Assembly: GCA_021202985.1 (NCBI GenBank)
Contig: JAJQCA010000046.1
Location: forward strand, 81,217-145,216
DNA from: Alistipes sp.
GTDB lineage: Bacteria > Bacteroidota > Bacteroidia > Bacteroidales > Rikenellaceae
Length of the DNA stretch: 64,000 bases
Reading direction: 5' to 3'
Made by a program: the position numbers and the translations under genes
Notes under the pieces: model-generated
What the model saw: the letters and a program-made list of their open reading frames with translations, nothing else
Database searches by the model: none
Told to the model about the DNA's origin: nothing
Part shown: positions 1 to 7,194 of the stretch, in pieces
Position numbering within the stretch: the stretch's first letter is position 1
Layout of the letters: the number at the start of each line of letters is the position of its first letter

Positions 1-1140
1 CTGGTGCAGTGGTACGATACCACCGGGGTGTTCGGGGGGTCGTTGTGGGTGATGGTGATGAACGTCCTGTTTTACGAGGCTTACCGGAACCGCTCGAGGG
101 CGGTGGCGGCAACAGCGGCGGCGGTTATCGCAGTACCGGTAATAATCTCGCTTACCGTCTATTGGACTTATAAGGAGTCAGGCAGGGCCGTTACCGTAAC
201 GGCCGTACAACCCAATATAGAACCCTACCGAGAACGCTACATCCTAAGCCAGCAGGAGCAGAACGGCATCATGCTGTCACTGGCGTCCCAGGCGCCGCAG
301 GAGGCCCGGTTCGTGATATTCCCCGAAACATCCGTCCACGAGACCATCCCCGAGAACGACCTCGAGTCGGACCGGACCGTAAAAGCTTTCCGCAATTTCA
401 TAGACGAGAGATATCCCTCGACGGTGTTCGTGGTGGGCGCCTCGACCCGCTACTTCTACATGCCGGGCGACAAGGTTTCGGAGACGGCGCGCTACACCCC
501 CGGCCGCGATATCTACTACGATAATTTCAACACCGCGCTCGCGCTGTCTGCCGGAAGGCCGGCCGGGATATACCACAAGGCAAAACTGGTGGTCGGGGCC
601 GAAGCGACGCCCTATCACAAATACCTCAAAAACGTAACGTTGTTCAATATCGACCTGGGCGGTGTGAGCGGCCAGCTCGGATACGGACCCGAAAGGGACG
701 TGTTCACCGCCACGGACGGAACCCGGGCCGGGCCTGCCATTTGCTGGGAGGGCGTTTTCGGCCACTATTACGGCGGCTTCGTCCGCAAGGGCGCGGATAT
801 AATGCTTATAATCAGCAACGACGCCTGGTGGGGCGACACGCAGGGCCACCGGCAGTTGTTCCGCCTCGCGCGGCTTCGGGCGGTCGAGACCCGACGGGCC
901 ATAGCCCGCAGCGCGAACACGGGTATCTCGGGTTTTATCGACCAGCGCGGCCGGGTAATCCAAAAAGTGGGATGGGATGTGCGCACCGCCCTTACGGCCG
1001 ATATCGTTACCAACGACCGGATAACGTTCTATACCCGTTACGGCGACTATGTGGCAAGGATATCGGTACTCGTTTTCGGCCTGTGCGCGCTCTACTACAT
1101 CGCTTACCGCATCCGCAAAAATAACCTTCTTACGCAGTAA
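1..1140 (+). CDS. lnt: Apolipoprotein N-acyltransferase, 3' part (start lies before the window)
   Basis: Lnt adds the third acyl chain to the N-terminal Cys of lipoproteins in the inner membrane. The visible part holds the end of the membrane domain (motif TGVFGGSLWV, typical of Lnt), a transmembrane segment, the nitrilase-like domain and a final transmembrane helix near the C-terminus. The Glu-Lys-Cys triad can be read in order: FPETSVHE, YHKAKLVVGAE and AICWEGVFG. Full-length family members are about 500-540 residues and only about 380 codons are here, so the gene begins upstream. The track's GTG start at base 4 is an edge artefact. folC follows 45 bp later on the same strand. Confidence 0.93.
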   Translation: MVQWYDTTGVFGGSLWVMVMNVLFYEAYRNRSRAVAATAAAVIAVPVIISLTVYWTYKESGRAVTVTAVQPNIEPYRERYILSQQEQNGIMLSLASQAPQEARFVIFPETSVHETIPENDLESDRTVKAFRNFIDERYPSTVFVVGASTRYFYMPGDKVSETARYTPGRDIYYDNFNTALALSAGRPAGIYHKAKLVVGAEATPYHKYLKNVTLFNIDLGGVSGQLGYGPERDVFTATDGTRAGPAICWEGVFGHYYGGFVRKGADIMLIISNDAWWGDTQGHRQLFRLARLRAVETRRAIARSANTGISGFIDQRGRVIQKVGWDVRTALTADIVTNDRITFYTRYGDYVARISVLVFGLCALYYIAYRIRKNNLLTQ

Positions 1141-1185
1141 CAGCGGTACCCGTTTTGCATCACACTTTCCATGCAACCAACTCGG

Positions 1186-2589
1186 ATGGACTACAAGGAG
1201 ACACTCGACACGCTTTACAATATGCTGCCCGATTTCCAGCAAATCGGAGCGGACGCCTATAAACCGGGGCTGGAACGTGTAGCGGCGTTTGCTTCGGCAC
1301 TCGGGAACCCCCAGGAAAAATACGGGATTATCCATGTCGCGGGGACCAACGGTAAAGGCTCGGTATCGCACATGCTGGCATCGGTGCTGACGGCGGCAGG
1401 TTACCGTACGGGATTGTATACCTCGCCGCACCTGCGGGATTTCCGGGAGCGTATCCGCGTGGACGGTGAAATGATCCCTGAGAGCGCGGTAACCGGTTTC
1501 ACCGGAAGGTGGATGGAGGAGATGAAACGCACCGGGCTGTCGTTTTTCGAAGCCACGGCGGCGATGGCATTCGACTATTTCGCGGTGGAAAGGGTGGATT
1601 TTGCCGTGATCGAAACAGGGCTGGGAGGACGTCTTGACGCCACCAACATAGTCAAGCCTTTGATATCCGTTATAACCAATATAGGGCTGGACCACACCGC
1701 CCTGCTGGGCACCACCCTCGCCGAAATCGCGCGCGAAAAAGCCGGGATAATCAAACCCGGCGTCCCGGTCGTTATAGGCGAAAGGCATGGGGAGACGGAA
1801 GGAGTGTTCCGGGATTCGGCCCTTCGTAACGACAGCCCCCTGATTTTCGCGGAGGACACTTTCATGTATGTGGGCCGGGAATCTGGAAAGACGGAAACGG
1901 GTAATTCCGCCGGTAACATCCTGATTATACATACGGCGGAACCGGCTCCGGGCAGGACGGGACGGACCCTCGCGGGACTTTCGGCCAGACCGGAATGGAA
2001 GTGCGAAACGGTGACCTACCGGATTCGTGACCTGCGGGACGGGACGGAGGCAGAGTATCCCTGCGACCTGGCGGGAATATACCAACGGCGCAATATCGTT
2101 ACGGCGCTCTCAGCCGTCGACACACTACGCACCCGGTGCGGGGTCGAATTGACGGAGGCCGCCGTATCCCGAGGTCTGGCCACGGCGGCCCTGTCTACCG
2201 GGCTGGAGGGACGGTGGCAGGTACTTGGCCAGTCGCCGCTGGTGGTGTGCGACACGGGCCACAACGCCCACGGGATATCGCAGGTAGTGGACCAGATAAA
2301 AGGCGAGACATACGAGCGTTTATATATGGTACTCGGGTTTGTCCGCGACAAGGATATCGAATCCATCCTGCCGCTTCTGCCGAAGGATGCCTACTATATT
2401 TTCACCAGCCCGTCCATCCGCCGGGCACTTCCCGCAGGGGAGCTTGCGGGGCTGGCGGCCCCGCACGGGCTGGGCGGGCAGGTATGCCCCGCCGTACCGC
2501 AGGCGGTCGAACGGGCGCTGGCGCTCGCCGGGTCCGGCGATATGATCTTTATAGGCGGAAGCACTTTTGTCGTGGCGGATATATTGTAA
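1186..2589 (+). CDS. folC: Bifunctional folylpolyglutamate / dihydrofolate synthase
   Basis: FolC ligates glutamate to dihydropteroate and then to folates, using ATP, in the cytoplasm. The Mur-ligase-type P-loop is GTNGKGSVSHML (about residues 53-64), followed by TSPHLRDFRERI and ETGLGGRLDATN, both standard for FolC. The C-terminal domain carries VVCDTGHNAHG. I chose the ATG at 1186 (MDYKETLDTLYNMLP) over the one at 1171, because homologs as I remember them begin at this point. Residues around 225-280 form a Gly/Thr/Arg-rich stretch that looks longer than usual and may be a lineage insertion. Confidence 0.93.
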   Translation: MDYKETLDTLYNMLPDFQQIGADAYKPGLERVAAFASALGNPQEKYGIIHVAGTNGKGSVSHMLASVLTAAGYRTGLYTSPHLRDFRERIRVDGEMIPESAVTGFTGRWMEEMKRTGLSFFEATAAMAFDYFAVERVDFAVIETGLGGRLDATNIVKPLISVITNIGLDHTALLGTTLAEIAREKAGIIKPGVPVVIGERHGETEGVFRDSALRNDSPLIFAEDTFMYVGRESGKTETGNSAGNILIIHTAEPAPGRTGRTLAGLSARPEWKCETVTYRIRDLRDGTEAEYPCDLAGIYQRRNIVTALSAVDTLRTRCGVELTEAAVSRGLATAALSTGLEGRWQVLGQSPLVVCDTGHNAHGISQVVDQIKGETYERLYMVLGFVRDKDIESILPLLPKDAYYIFTSPSIRRALPAGELAGLAAPHGLGGQVCPAVPQAVERALALAGSGDMIFIGGSTFVVADIL

Positions 2590-2770
2590 CCGGTTCGACG
2601 ATGAACGCTAAGCCATAGCAAACATCTTTTAATTTCCGGACTGTTTATAACAGTCAGACCCTTAACGGCGTTCAGGATATGGTTTCAGTATCGGCATTCC
2701 GTGAGAGGCGAATATATAGGATTCCTTCCCCGCATCAGGTATCGGGCACCACAGGTGGTCACGGAACGAT

Positions 2771-2786
2771 TATATTTGTATCTTTG
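2771..2786 (+). promoter_or_regulatory. Promoter -7 boxes for ruvB
   Basis: Two adjacent matches to the Bacteroidetes -7 consensus TAnnTTTG (TATATTTG and TATCTTTG) lie 8-16 bp before the ruvB ATG. No clear -33 TTTG is seen. If used, the leader would be very short. Confidence 0.5.
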
Positions 2787-2794
2787 CAACCGGA

Positions 2795-3814
2795 ATGGAG
2801 CAGAACGGCACCAACATACGCAACCTCGGCAGCGACCTCGAATTCGAAAACCGGATTAGGCCGCAGGAGCTCGATAATTTCAGTGGTCAGGATAAAATCG
2901 TTGATAACCTGCGGGTGTTTATCAGTGCCGCGCTGATGCGTGGAGAGTCGCTCGACCACGTACTGCTCCACGGCCCGCCGGGCCTGGGAAAAACCACGCT
3001 CGCCAATATCATCAGCAATGAAATGGGTACTGCGCTCAAAGTATCCTCCGGCCCCGTGCTCGACAAGCCGGGCGATCTGGCCGGACTGCTGACCAACCTC
3101 GACGCGGGCGACGTACTTTTCATCGACGAGATACACCGCCTCAGCCCGATAGTGGAAGAGTACCTCTATTCAGCCATGGAGGACTACAAAATCGATATCG
3201 TACTGGATAAAGGCCCCTCGGCCCGGTCGATTCAAATAGAGTTGAACCCGTTTACCCTGATAGGCGCCACCACCCGGAGCGGCCTTCTTACCAGCCCCCT
3301 GAGGGCACGGTTCGGCATCACCTGCCACCTCGAATACTACGACTCGGGGGTGCTGGCGCGGATTATAGAACGGTCCGCCGGTATTCTGGGCATCGGCATC
3401 GACAAGGACGCGACCCTCGAAATATCCCTGCGCAGCCGGGGTACGCCACGCATAGCCAACGCCCTGCTGAGGCGGGTGCGCGACTTCGCGATGGTTAAGG
3501 GAGAGGGGCGTATCGACCTGCCGATTACCAAAGTGGCGCTTACCGCGCTGAACATCGACGCACGGGGTCTGGACCAGATGGACAACCGGATACTGCGGAC
3601 AATTATCGAAAAATTCTCCGGCGGTCCGGTAGGCCTCAATACCATCGCCACGGCCGTGGGTGAGGACAGCGGCACGATAGAAGAAGTCTACGAGCCTTTC
3701 CTTATAAAAGAAGGGTTCCTGAAGCGGACGCCCCGCGGGCGCGAAGCCACCCAACTGGCCTACTCCCACCTCGGATATACTCCCCCCGTAAGGGAAGGCC
3801 AACTGTTCGAATAA
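2795..3814 (+). CDS. ruvB: Holliday junction branch migration ATPase RuvB
   Basis: RuvB is the hexameric AAA+ motor that drives branch migration with RuvA. It has Walker A GPPGLGKT (residues 60-67), Walker [10 protein letters not shown] (about 107-115), a sensor/arginine region [18 protein letters not shown], and the C-terminal winged helix with [15 protein letters not shown] and [12 protein letters not shown]. At 339 residues it is normal size. ruvA is not adjacent, which is common in this phylum. The start fits the family N-terminus and the promoter boxes just upstream. Confidence 0.97.
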   Translation: MEQNGTNIRNLGSDLEFENRIRPQELDNFSGQDKIVDNLRVFISAALMRGESLDHVLLHGPPGLGKTTLANIISNEMGTALKVSSGPVLDKPGDLAGLLTNLDAGDVLFIDEIHRLSPIVEEYLYSAMEDYKIDIVLDKGPSARSIQIELNPFTLIGATTRSGLLTSPLRARFGITCHLEYYDSGVLARIIERSAGILGIGIDKDATLEISLRSRGTPRIANALLRRVRDFAMVKGEGRIDLPITKVALTALNIDARGLDQMDNRILRTIIEKFSGGPVGLNTIATAVGEDSGTIEEVYEPFLIKEGFLKRTPRGREATQLAYSHLGYTPPVREGQLFE

Positions 3815-4034
3815 CCGTGCATCGTTTCACCGGGGTGAGCGTGAAGCCCCGCTCCACCCCTGTCCTTAAACCGCTACCGAACGTAACCTTTACCGTCGTA
3901 CGGACCCGGACTCCGGCAAACGTATCCACCGCGACATCATATAACCGGACGGGTTTTCCGTCCCGGCAGGTTATATGCAGAGTCAGGGGTGTAACTCCGC
4001 TGCGGGGAACCGGCAAAATAATTACCTTAATTTA

Positions 4035-4042
4035 TAACTTTG
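4035..4042 (+). promoter_or_regulatory. Promoter -7 box for mgsA
   Basis: TAACTTTG matches TAnnTTTG and lies 20 bp before the mgsA ATG. No convincing -33 element was found. The 250 bp between ruvB and mgsA otherwise shows no gene I can support. Confidence 0.45.
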
Positions 4043-4061
4043 CGTAAAACCACCGGAAATT

Positions 4062-4547
4062 ATGAAGCACATAAAACTGAAAGAGAACAAACTGACCGTG
4101 GCCCTCGTCGCGCACGACAATATGAAGCACGAACTGGCCGAATGGGTAGGCTGGAACTGGGAGACCCTGTTCCGCTGCAGTCTTATCTGCACGGGCACCA
4201 CGGGCCGGATGGTGGAGAAGACCCTCACCGAACGGCGCATCGAATTCGATGAGCAAAGCGCAGACATTACCCTGCTCAAATCCGGCCCGCTCGGGGGCGA
4301 CCAGCAGTTGGGCGCGCGCATAGCCGAGGGTAGGATTAACGCCCTTATATTTTTCTGGGACCCTATGCAGGCGCAGCCGCACGACGTGGACGTGAAGGCG
4401 CTCCTGCGTATCGCAACGCTCTATAACGTACCTACCGCAATCAACCGCTCCTCGGCCGATTTCCTGATTTCGTCGCCGCTGTTCAGCGCGGATTATAAAC
4501 CCGAGGTCAAAGATTATAGGGATTACGTGGAAAGGGCGTTGAAGTAG
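4062..4547 (+). CDS. mgsA: Methylglyoxal synthase
   Basis: MgsA converts dihydroxyacetone phosphate to methylglyoxal and phosphate, a bypass of lower glycolysis under phosphate limitation or sugar-phosphate excess. The protein has the phosphate-binding stretch TGTTGRM, the catalytic-region motif SGPLGGDQQLGARIAEG, and FFWDPMQAQPHDVDVKALLR, all diagnostic of the family. At 161 residues it is the usual length. It stands alone, with its own -7 box and an AraC regulator convergent on its 3' side. Confidence 0.96.
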   Translation: MKHIKLKENKLTVALVAHDNMKHELAEWVGWNWETLFRCSLICTGTTGRMVEKTLTERRIEFDEQSADITLLKSGPLGGDQQLGARIAEGRINALIFFWDPMQAQPHDVDVKALLRIATLYNVPTAINRSSADFLISSPLFSADYKPEVKDYRDYVERALK

Positions 4548-4681
4548 AGTGTTTTAGTGCACCGGCATGGCCCTGAACGGTTCCCGCCGTCGATGCCGGG
4601 TTACCCATACCCGTCGCGGAACTGCCCTCCCGGCAAGGCCGCGGCGAAATAATCCGCCGAGGAAACACTTGCCCGGGCGAA

Positions 4682-5566
4682 TCATAGCCCGAACATCCTG
4701 TCGCTCTCCGACGGCACGTCCAGCCCGTTACGGTATTCCACGGGGGTCTGCGCCGTACGGGTTTTGAACCATTTATAGAAAAAGTTACCGTTGCTGAACC
4801 CCAGTTCGAAGGCAATGTTCTTTACCGGCATATCGGTAAACCTCAGCCGTGTCTTGGCCTCCATCAGCAGGAATTTGTCTATAATCTCCGTGGCCCTTTT
4901 GCCGCTGTTCTTCTTCACGATATTACAGAAGTGCTGCACGGTAATTCCTATCTTTTCCGCGTAAAAAGTGATACGGTGCTCGCGATTGTAGAACTGGTGG
5001 AGCAAGAGGATGAACTGGGTGTAAATTTCCTTGTCACGCCCTTTTCCGTTGTCGCCGGCCGGCTGGTGGACCGGGTAGAGAAACGCCACCTGCTGCATAA
5101 TTAGCGTAAGGACAGCCTTGTGGGTCTCGGTATTGCGGACCACCCCGTTACACTGCTGGCACCTTATCAGCATGTCGAAGAAATCCGAGAAGAGCAAAAA
5201 CTGCTCGTCGCTAAGCCGCAGCACCGGGTTGCGGGAAATGGCCGGGATAAACTCCAGCGCGGTTCCCGTCATGTTGACCTTGTCGAGGAACCCGGACGAG
5301 AAGGCGGCGAAACTGAACCTGAAATCGGGTGAAAGGTGGTGTATCTGGATAAAACTGTCCGGCACGAGGAACACGAAATCGCCCTTGGAGAGCGTATACT
5401 CCGAAAAGTTTACCGTGGCCCGGAAAGTTCCTCCGGTACACATAAAGAAAATTGCCGACCGGATTTTGCACGGGAAGCGTGTGTAGTATCGCAGCAGACT
5501 GTATTCCAAGTCTTTACCCGGCATAAAATCAGCCGGAATATCAAGTGCGGGCAGCATTGTCTTCAT
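4682..5566 (-). CDS. AraC-family transcriptional regulator
   Basis: The C-terminal ~100 residues are a two-helix-turn-helix AraC domain: ITVQHFCNIVKKNSGK, then PVKNIAFELGFSNGNFFYKWFK and TPVEYR. The N-terminal ~170 residues fit a cupin-like sensory domain of the type common in Bacteroidales. The ORF can be read back to 5659, but I prefer the ATG at 5566 (MKTMLPALDIP) because family members usually begin near there; this is not certain. It is divergent from the lipoprotein/TonB-receptor pair, which is the obvious candidate target. The ligand is unknown. Confidence 0.85.
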   Translation of the reverse strand: MKTMLPALDIPADFMPGKDLEYSLLRYYTRFPCKIRSAIFFMCTGGTFRATVNFSEYTLSKGDFVFLVPDSFIQIHHLSPDFRFSFAAFSSGFLDKVNMTGTALEFIPAISRNPVLRLSDEQFLLFSDFFDMLIRCQQCNGVVRNTETHKAVLTLIMQQVAFLYPVHQPAGDNGKGRDKEIYTQFILLLHQFYNREHRITFYAEKIGITVQHFCNIVKKNSGKRATEIIDKFLLMEAKTRLRFTDMPVKNIAFELGFSNGNFFYKWFKTRTAQTPVEYRNGLDVPSESDRMFGL

Positions 5567-5699
5567 AGCGTTTAAAGTTTGGCCGGCGTTTCCTGTAAGT
5601 GCCGAAAGGCTTAATATATTATCTGTTACACCGTTCCGGCCGGAGCTTCCGTCTTTCAATTATGAACAATAAAAGTTCTATAATCCTACCGGTGGTATA

Positions 5700-5734
5700 A
5701 ATACTAACGGAGTTAATGTGCGCAAGTTAGTATT
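5700..5734. promoter_or_regulatory. Inverted repeat, candidate operator between araC-type gene and lipoprotein gene
   Basis: AATACTAAC and GTTAGTATT are perfect 9-bp inverted arms separated by 17 bp, midway in the divergent intergenic region. The site is followed by TTTTTA on the + strand, so a weak terminator reading is also possible. No gene ends just upstream on that strand, which makes an operator more likely. Confidence 0.4.
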
Positions 5735-5851
5735 TTTAGACGAAACGCGGTATATTTTCAGTTTGGAGAGTCGAATCGTAAACGGGGAACTTGAATTTTC
5801 GGATATAAAGTCGGACTTTTGCACTGTCGAAAACTAACAGACTTATATCTT

Positions 5852-7177
5852 ATGAAGAAAACTTTGACACGGCAGCTGGTTTGCCTCCTTATGGCGGTAC
5901 CTTTCCTTACGGGCTGCGACGACAAAGCGCCTTACTACGGTGACGGCATCGAATCTGAATTTAATAGAATCTATTCCGGAAAATCTGCCAGGGACCATGT
6001 ATCCGGCTCCCTACTTCTTACTTACAGCGACAACGAACTCGCGGGCAAGGACGTCTGGTTCGAACTGATGTCGGAAACCTCGGCACGAATCAAATTCTAC
6101 GCTATATTCCCGGGCGAGGCCGAAACTTCGGTGGACGGCTTCACGGTTACCAAAACCGCCACCGGCTACTCCATAAGCGGCAGCGGTACCACCGCCGGGG
6201 GGACTACCTTCTCAGCTTCGGGCACCGTGGGCGTAACGGACGGCGGGTATGCAATGACTCTCGACCTGAAAGACGTGGCCATTCCTGCTAATACACTTTC
6301 CCGTAAAGGGACTTTCACCATGATGGAGACCACAAACGAGATGGTGCTTCTCAATAATTACGGCCTTATGGGCATGTACTACGACCTGCTTTTGAATTTC
6401 AAATGGAAGGTCGACATGGAGTACGAGACCGTCAACGGGGTTGAAATAGTACGGGAAGATCTCTTTGCTCCGACCGGCCTTGAATCCATGTTGGCGCCTA
6501 TCCTAAGCAATCTGCTTTACCTTCTTCTTACGGATGTAACGTTCCATAACGACGGTAATGTAACCGCGACATACAGTCCCATGCCGGACGATCTGAATTT
6601 TATGGGACTAATTACCGGATTCCAGGATTCGGAAAGGGGACCTAAAACTCAGTCTCCCAAGAACCTCATAACATATTATGTAGACGGGGGAAACGCCTAT
6701 ATCCGTCCCGAACTGGTCTCCATCTTAGACCTGGTCATGTCTAACCGGTCGGCAGGCACGCGCAGCGATGAGGAAGGCGGCGAGAGCGGTTCCGGCTTCG
6801 ACCTGTCGATGATTTTCGACCTGCTGGAGGTATACCCGTCAATAACACGCTGGTTCAACGAGGGCATCCGCTTCAATCTAATCGAACGCGACCCCGCCTT
6901 GCCGGTTCTTGACTACCTTGAGAACCAGACCGGGCAGATAGAAATTAACGGACAAACGTATGAAACAGGGGTACATTACTTCTTTGCGGGGAATTACGCT
7001 TTGTATCTCGACGCGGAAGAATTGAAGCCTCTTCTGGAACTTCTGCCGCTGATTTTGGACCTGTTGGATATGGACCTGTCGTTCGAACTGATGCCGGGGA
7101 TGGCTTTGGATTTCGGTGCAATAATCGACAGGATGGTATACACATCTGACATCAACGTGGGGCTTTACCTCGACTAA
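5852..7177 (+). CDS. Exported lipoprotein, DUF4925-like, partner of the TonB receptor
   Basis: The start MKKTLTRQLV gives a signal peptide ending in the lipobox FLTGC, followed by DDK, an acidic Bacteroidetes-type surface-export signature. After that comes YGDGIESEFNRIYSGK and a repetitive Gly/Thr-rich beta region, which from memory resembles DUF4925 proteins. Two unusually hydrophobic stretches stand out: LESMLAPILSNLLYLLLTDV (about residues 209-228) and LKPLLELLPLILDLLDMDL (about 390-408). The TonB receptor starts 17 bp downstream, so the two are almost surely co-transcribed. Function is unknown; ligand capture at the surface for the receptor is inference. Confidence 0.7.
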   Translation: MKKTLTRQLVCLLMAVPFLTGCDDKAPYYGDGIESEFNRIYSGKSARDHVSGSLLLTYSDNELAGKDVWFELMSETSARIKFYAIFPGEAETSVDGFTVTKTATGYSISGSGTTAGGTTFSASGTVGVTDGGYAMTLDLKDVAIPANTLSRKGTFTMMETTNEMVLLNNYGLMGMYYDLLLNFKWKVDMEYETVNGVEIVREDLFAPTGLESMLAPILSNLLYLLLTDVTFHNDGNVTATYSPMPDDLNFMGLITGFQDSERGPKTQSPKNLITYYVDGGNAYIRPELVSILDLVMSNRSAGTRSDEEGGESGSGFDLSMIFDLLEVYPSITRWFNEGIRFNLIERDPALPVLDYLENQTGQIEINGQTYETGVHYFFAGNYALYLDAEELKPLLELLPLILDLLDMDLSFELMPGMALDFGAIIDRMVYTSDINVGLYLD

Positions 7178-7194
7178 ACCGAACTTAACAGACT

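Noticed and set aside
277-2085. 602-residue minus-strand ORF
   Set aside because: It lies antisense to lnt and folC, which both have diagnostic motifs. It shows no domain, and high GC creates long shadow frames.
3702-4047. ORFs on both strands between ruvB and mgsA (104 residues on -, 76 residues on +)
   Set aside because: Neither has a domain, signal peptide or promoter, and the minus one overlaps the conserved ruvB C-terminus.
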